64,000 nucleotides of DNA from Lewinellaceae bacterium (GTDB lineage: Bacteria; Bacteroidota; Bacteroidia; Chitinophagales; Saprospiraceae). The notes under the pieces are model-generated. The model did no database searches and had not been told where the DNA came from. It saw only the letters and a list, made by a program, of their open reading frames with translations. Positions 1 through 7,804 of this stretch are shown piece after piece. The stretch spans positions 1,426,001 through 1,490,000 of the forward strand of contig JACJYN010000002.1 in assembly GCA_020636095.1 (NCBI GenBank). The letters run 5' to 3'. A program made the translations under genes and the position numbers. Numbering within the stretch: the stretch's first letter is position 1; each line of letters opens with the position of its first letter.

Positions 1-609
1 GATAGCGCGATACATATCCGTGGTGCTGACGCCCTCCGCCACCCGCTCGGTAACCGGGAATTTCTGGCCGATGAACAGGTAGGCATAGGCTACGGCCGGC
101 AGCAGCATCGTCGCCATCTGTACCTGCCAGTTCCACCCGATCTGATTCATGAAGTAAACGACCAGCCCGCCGATGACCAGCCCGCCGGGGAACCAGATAT
201 GGAAGTGGTTGAGTTTGGTTGTCTTATTCTCGGGGTACATACTGGCAATGAGTGGATTACAGGCCGCCTCCACCGTCCCGTTGGCGATGCCGATGAGCAG
301 GGTGGAAAAATAAAGCGTCCAGAACCCGCCCGCAAAAATGGTTAGCAGGATACCGGCAATGTGGCAGAAAAAGGCCAGCCACATCAACCGCCCCATGCCA
401 ATGACATCGACCAGCATGCCGCCGACGATCACGGCCAGTGGAAAACCCCAGAAAGCCGTGCCGGCGATCCAGCCCAGTTGCTGGTTGTTCAATCCAAATT
501 GTATGCCCAGGGGCTCCAGCATGCCTGCCCGAATGGCAAAGGTCATGGAAGTGACCGTCAGCGCTACACAGCTGGCGATAAACAAGCGGTCTCGGTTGAT
601 GTCTTGCAT
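1..609 (-). CDS. MFS sugar permease, 3' part cut by window edge
   Basis: The reading frame starts at an ATG complementary to 607-609 and runs open to base 1, giving the first 203 residues. It shows alternating hydrophobic segments typical of the first six helices of a major facilitator protein. The motif EAACNPLIASMYPENKTTKL followed by NHFHIWFPGG is characteristic of the FHS/glucose-galactose permease-like MFS proteins of Bacteroidota. The likely role is proton- or sodium-coupled uptake of a sugar across the inner membrane; the substrate cannot be read from the sequence. It lies 34 bases downstream of the DUF1080 lipoprotein gene on the same strand, so the two probably form an operon for glycoside use. 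The C-terminal half lies outside the window. Confidence 0.85.
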   Translation of the reverse strand, partial: MQDINRDRLFIASCVALTVTSMTFAIRAGMLEPLGIQFGLNNQQLGWIAGTAFWGFPLAVIVGGMLVDVIGMGRLMWLAFFCHIAGILLTIFAGGFWTLYFSTLLIGIANGTVEAACNPLIASMYPENKTTKLNHFHIWFPGGLVIGGLVVYFMNQIGWNWQVQMATMLLPAVAYAYLFIGQKFPVTERVAEGVSTTDMYRAI

Positions 610-643
610 AATGTTTTTTTTGTTCGTTGGTTGTTGTTCGTTG

Positions 644-3600
644 TTATTCAAACTCCCTGATCTTAATATTCCTGAACCACACTATTGCATCATTGTGGTC
701 CTGCAGGCAAATGCGCCCCTTTCGGGCTTTGCCGAAATCGGGCATATCCCTGAACTTGCTGTTCCGGATCATACGCTCCCATTCGCCGGTGAACATTTCA
801 AAGTCCACCACCCGGCGGCCGTTGAGCCAGAACTGGCTTTTCCCGTCCCGGATGATAATGCGCACCTTATTCCATTCTCCTGAAGGCTTTACGGTTTCGT
901 ACTTTACCGGGACCAAATCGTACAAGCAACTGGCGCGGTGGCTCTCGAAGCGGGCGTCGGGATGGCAGGTGTTGTCGATGATCTGCATCTCCGGGCCGGT
1001 CTGCCAGGGGTAGTCATACTGCTCGGCTTCAATTACATTAAACATGACGCCGCTATTGCCGCAGGGGCTGATCTTCCACTCCAGCCGCAGTTCGTAATTT
1101 TCATACTCCCGGTCCGTGACCAGGTCGCCGCCATCTTCCGGCCGCAGGCTGCCATCCGGTTGGCGGACGGCATTGATCTTGAGGGCGCCGTCTTCGATGA
1201 TCCAGCTGGAACCGGGGTTTTTCTTTTTCCAGCTGTGCCATCCATTGGTCGTCTGTCCATCGAAGAGCAGTTTCCAGCCAGCCGCCTCTTCGGCTTCGGT
1301 GAGTGTATTGAGCAGAAGGGGCGCCTTGTTTTCAGCAACGAGGCCAGGCGTTCCTTCAGGGATATTATTCAGGGTGTACCAGGCCTCGGTAGACCAGAGT
1401 TCGCGGCCTTCGGCGCTGATCCAGTCGCTGGGCAGGCGCAGGTATAGAACGTGGCCAGGCTTCATGCCTGCCAGTTCCAGAAAGACGCGGCGCCTGTCCG
1501 CCGACACGCTGGCAGAGCGCACCGGCAGCCTTTCCAAATCTTTTTTGGGGCCGCCGTATTCATGGGTCGGCAGGTACCACCATTGCTGAACGGTATAGGC
1601 GGCCGGATTCCAGCCGGCGCCAGGTTCCAGCGGCTCGGTAAATTCAATTTCCACCCCATTGGTACGGGCGCGGACGGCCAGCATTTCAAAAGCGGGCTGC
1701 CCGTTGTATTTCAGGCGTTGCAGGCCGTACCAGTTGCCGCCGGTATGTTGCCAGTTGCCACTGGAGCCAATCCCGCCGATGTAGAGGGCGCTGTCGGGGC
1801 CCCAAACCAGCCGGTTGACCCCGGCTTCCAGCCCCTGGATGAAGCGGAAAACGCACCCCTGGTATTCGCCCTTCACTTTTTCCACAAATACCCGTTTGAC
1901 CCCACCGTGGGTCACTTCTCCGTGGATCATTTGGCCCTGGTAAGGGCCATCGTTGAGGACAGACGGCGTGGTGGGAGAGTTGCCGATCTCATCCTGCGGC
2001 AGCCACACAACCGGTTGCTTCATCGGTAGTTGGGCCACTCGGGCGGAGTCGACCGCCCGCGAGCCAAAAAAGTCGCCGGGCGTTACGTGCAGGATCTTAC
2101 ACGAAGGCAGCCAGTCTCCCTGATTGTCGGCAATGAACAATTCGCCATCTACACCGATACCCACCCCATTGGGCGTACGCAAACCGTGGGCAATAAATTC
2201 GACATCGCCATTGGCGCGGCTAATGCGGATCGCTTTTCCCCGGTCTTTGATCTGAGGGTTGGCGCTGGCCCCTCCCGGCATGATGGCAATAGCCAGCGCG
2301 GCGTAGAAGAAGCCTTGTTTGTAAGCCAGGCCAAAGGCGAATTCATGGAAGTTGGCGGAAACTTCCCAGTTATTGGAAACGGTGGAATATTCGTCGATCA
2401 CCTCATCCCCATCGTGGTCGATGAGTTGGGTGAGTTCCTGTTTCTGGAGCACATAAATGGTGTCCTCCACTACTTTCAGGCCGAGGGGTTCGGCCAGCCC
2501 ACTGGCGATCTTCTTGTAAGACATCCGGGCGGGATCCCCCGTCTGTACGCCATCCACGATGTAAACAGCCCCTTCGGCATCCCAGGTGCTGACCACCAGG
2601 CGGCCGTCGGACAGGAAATCCATGCCTCCTACTTTGGGCATGAAATCCTTAGGCCGGGCCGGAGAGAGGGTGTAACCGGGATGTACACCGGCAACCGCAT
2701 TTTGGTCGCCCGGAATGTGGACGAGCTGAGCCATCGGAGGCGTTTTGGCGTCCGGCGCCGGCTGTTCAGCCTGGTTATGGAAGAATTGACTCCTCGGAAC
2801 CAGCTCGAAAGCGGGATCGTCATAAGCGCTCCATTCCAAAGCGATGAATTTGCCGCCGCCACCCTGAAAAAATTCGAGGCGAAACGAATGCAGGCCCTGC
2901 CGGAGCGCGATTTCTCCATCCATCTTTTCGGCGCTGTGCAGTCCATCGTAATTGACTACTTCCTGCCCGTCAATGAGCAGGCGGGAGCCGTCGTCACTGC
3001 GCAGGCGAAAAACGTAATTGTTGTCTTTGGGTATGGCAATGTAGCCCTTGTATTGCATGCCGAAGTTGGCCTCCAGCCCCTGAAACTCGTTGTTCTCTAT
3101 ATGTATCTGGCTAACAATACCTTCGTACAGGGGCGGGCCGTTAAAGCTGAGGTCCGCCAGCCGGCTCAGCTCCCGGTTCGACTGGTAGACCTGCAACAGC
3201 AGCCCGGGGATCAGATTCTCCTGTTTGAGGCCTTCCGCCGCGTCGACGAATTCCAGCCCTTCCATACTCTTTGTTTCAGGCTGTGCCTGCAGGGCTTCTT
3301 CCTCTGCATCGAGGCCCATAATGTATTCCACCATGGCCCGGATATCCAGTTCTTCGAGATCGGGATGGGGCGTCATCGCCGCTTCTCCCCAGACTCCCGC
3401 GCCGCCATTCTGAACCTTACCGACCAGCATGGCTACATTATCGGAGTTGTTGGCATAGCGTTTGGCGACATCGGCATAGGCAGGGCCAATCGTCTTGAGG
3501 TAGGTATTGTGACAGGTTTTGCAGTCGCTGCGGGCAATGAGGCGGGCGCCACGAGGAAGAGCGTCTTCCTCTTCAGCGCCTTCCACCCGGTTTGGATTGT

Positions 3601-4330
3601 AAATCAGCGGGTATTTGGTAAAGTAGGCAGCCAGGCGGGTAGGCCCGTCGGATTGTAGCGCCAGGCGGCCTTTTAAATCTATGGCATCGAGCCCTTTTTC
3701 TTTTCTCGGTTTTGTTTCGAGCACCTCCAGCTGTCCGTTCGTCTCCAGGCTATGAACCGAAGGGATGGAGCTGAGGTTAAAATCCAGGAACAGCGTGGCG
3801 CCTTGCGGCAGCCCTTCTACGAAAAAGGTGCGCTCCAGCCCCTTCTGTTTTCCTTCGGCACGCGCCAGATACTCCGGCCGTTCACGGATATTGACGGAGG
3901 CGCCATCCGCCAACTGCAGGCTGAAATTGACATACACCTGGCCGTCCTCCAGGCGATGGCCGCGGTAGCGAACGTCAGGCTGCTGATCCTGGCCATGGAT
4001 GCGCACCGTCCAGGGTTGAGCCACTTCATTGACAAAAAAAGCATCGCCCAGGCTGCTCGGCTGCGGGCCGTGAACGGTGGTGTAAACAGCGCCGTCGAAA
4101 TTCACATCGCCCTGCCATACTTTATAGAGGTTGCCATCTTGGGCACTATAGGCCGCCCAGAACCGGCCGGCCAAAGCGATCGTCAGTATGCGCGCCTTGC
4201 CATCGAGCACCGACCGGAATACCCACGGGTCGTTGCCCCGCTTCTCCGTATGGCTGATGCTTTCCCGCTTACAACTGCCCAACGATACGATAAGTGTAAA
4301 AAGAATCAGGAAGGGAACAAAGGTTCTCAT
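644..4330 (-). CDS. Multidomain lipoprotein: cytochrome c, PA14, beta-propeller, DUF1080
   Basis: A 1228-residue protein beginning with a lipoprotein signal (VSLGSC, Cys20), so it is probably anchored in the outer membrane or periplasm. After about 240 residues of unassigned sequence comes a haem-binding CKTCH motif near residue 269 within a short class I cytochrome c domain. A PA14-like carbohydrate-binding domain follows (about 425-510, with DDGSRLLIDGQEV). Next is a sorbosone/glucose dehydrogenase-like beta-propeller (about 550-870, with HGLRTPNGVGIGVDGELF). The C-terminus is a DUF1080 (3-keto-disaccharide hydrolase) domain from about 1015 (WKLLFDGQTTNGWHSW). Proteins of this architecture are linked to extracellular sugar oxidation and 3-keto-glycoside hydrolysis. 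The substrate is unknown. It is upstream of the MFS gene on the same strand. Confidence 0.85.
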   Translation of the reverse strand: MRTFVPFLILFTLIVSLGSCKRESISHTEKRGNDPWVFRSVLDGKARILTIALAGRFWAAYSAQDGNLYKVWQGDVNFDGAVYTTVHGPQPSSLGDAFFVNEVAQPWTVRIHGQDQQPDVRYRGHRLEDGQVYVNFSLQLADGASVNIRERPEYLARAEGKQKGLERTFFVEGLPQGATLFLDFNLSSIPSVHSLETNGQLEVLETKPRKEKGLDAIDLKGRLALQSDGPTRLAAYFTKYPLIYNPNRVEGAEEEDALPRGARLIARSDCKTCHNTYLKTIGPAYADVAKRYANNSDNVAMLVGKVQNGGAGVWGEAAMTPHPDLEELDIRAMVEYIMGLDAEEEALQAQPETKSMEGLEFVDAAEGLKQENLIPGLLLQVYQSNRELSRLADLSFNGPPLYEGIVSQIHIENNEFQGLEANFGMQYKGYIAIPKDNNYVFRLRSDDGSRLLIDGQEVVNYDGLHSAEKMDGEIALRQGLHSFRLEFFQGGGGKFIALEWSAYDDPAFELVPRSQFFHNQAEQPAPDAKTPPMAQLVHIPGDQNAVAGVHPGYTLSPARPKDFMPKVGGMDFLSDGRLVVSTWDAEGAVYIVDGVQTGDPARMSYKKIASGLAEPLGLKVVEDTIYVLQKQELTQLIDHDGDEVIDEYSTVSNNWEVSANFHEFAFGLAYKQGFFYAALAIAIMPGGASANPQIKDRGKAIRISRANGDVEFIAHGLRTPNGVGIGVDGELFIADNQGDWLPSCKILHVTPGDFFGSRAVDSARVAQLPMKQPVVWLPQDEIGNSPTTPSVLNDGPYQGQMIHGEVTHGGVKRVFVEKVKGEYQGCVFRFIQGLEAGVNRLVWGPDSALYIGGIGSSGNWQHTGGNWYGLQRLKYNGQPAFEMLAVRARTNGVEIEFTEPLEPGAGWNPAAYTVQQWWYLPTHEYGGPKKDLERLPVRSASVSADRRRVFLELAGMKPGHVLYLRLPSDWISAEGRELWSTEAWYTLNNIPEGTPGLVAENKAPLLLNTLTEAEEAAGWKLLFDGQTTNGWHSWKKKNPGSSWIIEDGALKINAVRQPDGSLRPEDGGDLVTDREYENYELRLEWKISPCGNSGVMFNVIEAEQYDYPWQTGPEMQIIDNTCHPDARFESHRASCLYDLVPVKYETVKPSGEWNKVRIIIRDGKSQFWLNGRRVVDFEMFTGEWERMIRNSKFRDMPDFGKARKGRICLQDHNDAIVWFRNIKIREFE

Positions 4331-4502
4331 AGATAGCGTTACTGTCTTTTTCTGTCAATCAATTGGATGTATGCCTTTGGCGAAGTTGCAGTTTAAGTGC
4401 TTATCCTTCTTTCCTAAAAGTGCATAGAATCGACAATATCCGTAATTTTCACCTTAAAATATCTTGATTGGCAGAAAAAAATTCGGTAACCGCCCCCGGT
4501 AG

Positions 4503-5219
4503 TTAATTCCAGCGCCCTCCATCATCCGGCCCGGGTTCCAGGTCCGGAAAATCAGAGAGGAAAAGGCCATCATTATCCTCGTCATCCTCATCGAAATCAT
4601 ATTCGTCTTCGTCGAACTCCTCGTCTTCATAGTATTCATCGTCTTCATCAAAAAAGAAGTCCTCGTCTTCGTCGAACTCCTCCTCCTCGGAGTCAAAAAA
4701 GAAATCGGGCAAGCCAGTTTTTTCAGCTCTACTTTGCATGGCATCCTCATCCAGTGATCCGTCCTCATCCAGATGGGTCAGCCACTGTTCGTAAACTTTA
4801 CACTGGCAAAAGGACTCTCCAAAGGGGCAGCTGTGGGGTTCGTATTCGCAGAAATCTATCTGCCAGGAATTGTGCATGAGAATGGGCACCTCTTTGCCCA
4901 GCTGAGCAACCAATACCTCATAGCGTTTGCGGACGGGAAGGCCGGAGGGGAAGTGAGGAATGAAGTTATAGACATCCAGGCACTGGTTCATTGCATCCAG
5001 TAAATGAGACATTTGGTCATCGTTCAGCCGGTGGGCAGGCGGAAACAACTCTTGCCTGAGTCCGATCCAGTCTCCGAGAATTTCGCGACGAGCCATTTTT
5101 TCTTCCTCATCCAGGGGAATAAAAGAGGGGCCTTCATCTGATTCTTCGAAAGTGAGGACAGGAACGTTAGCCGCCGCAGCGGCGATATCGGTGAGCAGGT
5201 AATTGAGATACTTTTCCAT
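4503..5219 (-). CDS. Hypothetical protein with extreme acidic C-terminal tail
   Basis: A 238-residue soluble protein with no signal peptide; I do not recognise the family. Residues 1-150 look globular. A cysteine cluster (FCEYEPHSCPFGESFCQC, around residues 125-145) could bind a metal. The last 80 residues are almost entirely Asp, Glu, Phe and Tyr, encoded by repetitive GAA/GAC/GAT codons, and are probably disordered. The ATG at 5219 is preceded by an AGGAG sequence at a suitable distance, which supports this start. The gene stands alone on the minus strand between the NTF2-like gene and the DUF1080 lipoprotein. Acidic tails of this kind can mimic nucleic acid or bind basic proteins, but nothing here proves that. 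Confidence 0.75.
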   Translation of the reverse strand: MEKYLNYLLTDIAAAAANVPVLTFEESDEGPSFIPLDEEEKMARREILGDWIGLRQELFPPAHRLNDDQMSHLLDAMNQCLDVYNFIPHFPSGLPVRKRYEVLVAQLGKEVPILMHNSWQIDFCEYEPHSCPFGESFCQCKVYEQWLTHLDEDGSLDEDAMQSRAEKTGLPDFFFDSEEEEFDEDEDFFFDEDDEYYEDEEFDEDEYDFDEDDEDNDGLFLSDFPDLEPGPDDGGRWN

Positions 5220-5354
5220 AACCCGATTTTTCTCCTGTCGGCAATTTAATAAGTTTTACCGGTCAATGCCAACTGGAGAACAAATTCCTGCCTTTTTTTT
5301 CTCGGGTACGGGTTCACCCGCGTTTTCCCTGAACTCCGAAAGCCCAACGCTCCT

Positions 5355-6215
5355 CTATTTTTTCACCAACTTGATAAACTCCTGTATTTTTTCATTGGCC
5401 ACCAGCACTGCCAGGTTGTAGTGCCGGATTTTCCAGCCTTCAGGCGTTTTGGTGAGAATGCCGGAGCCGCGGCACGGGCCCATCCAGGTATCCAGTTTTT
5501 CTTCGAACCAGGCGGTTTGCCCATTTTGGGCGAAGTACAGCTGCCGGCTGTGGGGAGTGAAGGCCCAGGCCGTATCTCGTTCGAAAGCGGCTTGGGCCCA
5601 GGTGCGCAGCTCGTCGCGCTGCCAGCGTTCGGAGGCATCGGTGCCCAGGTAAATGCCATCGGCCGTCATGCTGCCGAAGAAGGTGTCTTCGTCGGCAGTG
5701 GCGGCGGCCTGATGCCAGGCATCCAGCAAGGCGTTGATGGCGGCGGCCTCATCCGGTGCTTCCGAAAGACAGCCCTCCCGGCGGCGGGTGTCGGTAATGT
5801 GGCTGATCTTCCAGCCTTCGGCGCCTTTGAAGAGTTGAAAAGCATTGACGCCGCAGTGGCTGAGCTGATCGCCCAGGAAGAAGGTGTACTCCGTCCAGGC
5901 GGTGGCCAGCAGGCCATCGATGCGAATGTCATAACTCCAGATTTGCTCGTTGTAGATTTGCTCGTGGGGCGTTCCGATAGCTTTGATAAAATCCTCCACT
6001 GCTTCATCCCCCAAATGCGGTTGCCCGTCCTGCCCGACGTAGGCGGTCTGCAGGCGGCTGCCCGGATGAAACGCCCGGCTGGCCATGCTGCTGTCGCCTG
6101 CGCGCATACCGTCAAATAGGAGCTGTATGGGCGCTTTCACAGCCGCCAGTTCTTCATCGGTTTGAGCCAGCAGCAACGCAGGAAAGAGAAAGAGTAGAAT
6201 AAATAGTTTTTTCAT
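5355..6215 (-). CDS. Secreted protein with two NTF2-like (SnoaL/DUF4440) domains
   Basis: The start is taken at the ATG complementary to 6213-6215 because it opens a clean signal peptide (MKKLFILLFLFPALLLAQ). A longer in-frame extension exists but runs through a dispersed repeat and is unlikely to be translated. The 286-residue product holds two tandem NTF2-like folds. Residues 22-150 resemble the putative lumazine-binding/DUF4440 type. Residues 155-286 resemble the SnoaL-like type, with the DGIYLGTDASERW segment and the typical ending TPEGWKIRHYNLAVLVAN. Such domains bind small molecules or act as isomerases or hydrolases. A periplasmic location is predicted; substrate and partner are unknown. 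Confidence 0.75.
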   Translation of the reverse strand: MKKLFILLFLFPALLLAQTDEELAAVKAPIQLLFDGMRAGDSSMASRAFHPGSRLQTAYVGQDGQPHLGDEAVEDFIKAIGTPHEQIYNEQIWSYDIRIDGLLATAWTEYTFFLGDQLSHCGVNAFQLFKGAEGWKISHITDTRRREGCLSEAPDEAAAINALLDAWHQAAATADEDTFFGSMTADGIYLGTDASERWQRDELRTWAQAAFERDTAWAFTPHSRQLYFAQNGQTAWFEEKLDTWMGPCRGSGILTKTPEGWKIRHYNLAVLVANEKIQEFIKLVKK

Positions 6216-6240
6216 GATGGATGATTGTTTTTTCTTAAGC

Positions 6241-6361
6241 CGGAGTTCGGAGTTCGCAATTCGGTATTCGGGCATGTGGGAGCCATCCTCAGGCAAGGGG
6301 GCGTCCAACCCGCCGAATACCGGACTGCCAAAGTTAGGGCTACCCGTCGAACTTGGGCTAA
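6241..6361. repeat. Dispersed ~110-bp palindromic repeat, copy A
   Basis: Intergenic DNA starting with GTTCGG-type units. Bases 6252-6361 align end to end with 57301-57410, and both are 110 bp long (two compensating 1-base indels, roughly 80% identity by eye). The element contains an internal inverted pair, CGGTATTCGG against CCGAATACCG, so it can fold as a hairpin. This copy lies upstream of the NTF2-like gene and downstream of no gene. Confidence 0.75.
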
Positions 6362-6492
6362 GACAAAATAACTTTCCCGGTAAAGATAAGGAAGGGCGGG
6401 CGGAAGGAGGTGTGAAATCTTGCGGAATAGGCGGGCGGGAGGTGTTTGTTGATGGGGCCATTGCTCCAACTGTTAAGTTCATCATAAATCTT

Positions 6493-6500
6493 TACCTTTG
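6493..6500 (+). promoter_or_regulatory. Candidate Bacteroidota -7 promoter box for the histidine kinase
   Basis: TACCTTTG matches the Bacteroidota sigma-A -7 consensus TAnnTTTG and lies about 40 bases before the ATG at 6541. No clear TTTG -33 box is visible at the usual spacing, so this is tentative. Confidence 0.4.
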
Positions 6501-6540
6501 AACGTTAAGGAATGAAGCGGCAGGTTATCTCTGCCCATAA

Positions 6541-7710
6541 ATGCTGTATATGGACATTTACACCAGGAAATCCCGCCTGAAATTATATCTGGCTATCGCC
6601 GGGGGCATCATTGTAGCGATATCGATGTTTTACACGAACTACCTGACCGGTAGGCTGGCCAATGAGGAGCGCAAAAAAGTAGCCCTTTACCTGCGAGCCA
6701 TGGAAGACCTCAGCGATACGGATGATGAAGACGCCCAATTCTGCGATTTTACGTTACACTTTCAAATCCTGCAGTCCAATACCACTATCCCGGTCATGGT
6801 GGTCAACGACCGGGGCGGGATCGATGATTATATCAATATCCGGGGAGATACCAGCACCCTGGCGCTGCAGAAAGAGGTCAAAAAGATGCAGGAAGAAGGC
6901 TTTGAGCCGATCAAGGGGTTTGCCTATTCCATCTATTACAAGGAATCGACGCTGCTCACCCAGCTGCGCTATTTCCCGTTGGTACAGCTCATCCTCATTG
7001 CCGCTTTTGTGGGCTTTGGTTATTTGGGCTTCAACTCTGCCCGCCGCGCCGAGCAGAACCGGGTGTGGGTAGGTATGGCCAAGGAAACCGCTCATCAGTT
7101 GGGCACCCCGATCTCCGCTATCTTGGCTTGGATCGAGCACCTGAAGCTCCTCCGGGAGAACGACGAAGAAACGCAGGAAGTGCTGGGTGAGTTGCGCAAC
7201 GATGTCAGCCGATTGGAACTGGTCGCCGACCGCTTCTCCAAGATCGGCTCTGCTCCCAAACTGGAGCCCATCGATGTTTACGAAGAACTGGACAAGTGCC
7301 GGGCCTATATGCAGCGGCGGGCTTCCCGAAAGATAGCCTTCGAGTTTCCGGAACCGGGCAATCAGCCTCCTAAACCAATCCGCATCAACCCGCACCTCTT
7401 CGATTGGGTAGTGGAAAACCTGCTGCGCAACGCCCTCGACGCCATGGAGAGCAGCGGCAAGATCAGCGCCGAAATCTATGACGACGCCGATTTTATCTAC
7501 ATCGACATCAGCGATACGGGTAAAGGCATACCCGCCAACAAGTTCAAAACGGTGTTCCAACCGGGCTACACCACCAAAAAACGAGGCTGGGGCCTGGGCC
7601 TTTCCCTGGCCAAACGCATTGTAGAGGAATACCATTCGGGCAAGATATTTGTCAAGCGGTCGGAAGAGGGGGAAGGGACGACGTTTACGATACAGATGCC
7701 GAAGGGGTAG
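6541..7710 (+). CDS. Membrane sensor histidine kinase
   Basis: A 389-residue kinase with a first transmembrane helix at about 14-34, a short periplasmic sensing segment of about 100 residues, and a second helix at about 143-165. The H-box is ETAHQLGTPISA with the phospho-acceptor at His185. The N-box is LLRNALDAM, the G1 box DTGKGIPANKF, and the G2 region GWGLGLSLAKRI, so the catalytic ATPase domain is complete. No receiver domain and no response regulator gene lie next to it, so it is an orphan kinase here. The start at 6541 is used; an ATG nine bases later is equally possible. A -7-like box lies at 6493. Confidence 0.93.
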   Translation: MLYMDIYTRKSRLKLYLAIAGGIIVAISMFYTNYLTGRLANEERKKVALYLRAMEDLSDTDDEDAQFCDFTLHFQILQSNTTIPVMVVNDRGGIDDYINIRGDTSTLALQKEVKKMQEEGFEPIKGFAYSIYYKESTLLTQLRYFPLVQLILIAAFVGFGYLGFNSARRAEQNRVWVGMAKETAHQLGTPISAILAWIEHLKLLRENDEETQEVLGELRNDVSRLELVADRFSKIGSAPKLEPIDVYEELDKCRAYMQRRASRKIAFEFPEPGNQPPKPIRINPHLFDWVVENLLRNALDAMESSGKISAEIYDDADFIYIDISDTGKGIPANKFKTVFQPGYTTKKRGWGLGLSLAKRIVEEYHSGKIFVKRSEEGEGTTFTIQMPKG

Positions 7711-7804
7711 GGGCGGGTTGTAGTGTTGTAGTGTTAAATGGTTGGCGGGGAATTCCCGGCGGGGCAAAGGGCTGCTTCCTGGCAGAAATTGGAAAAACAA
7801 AAAT

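Noticed and set aside
2030..3658. 542-codon plus-strand frame inside the DUF1080 lipoprotein gene
   Set aside because: It is the antisense shadow of a GC-rich gene with clear domains; it shows no family motif.
6216..6485. N-terminal extension of the NTF2-like gene to 6485
   Set aside because: The extension reads through a 110-bp repeat present elsewhere, and a good signal peptide starts at 6215.
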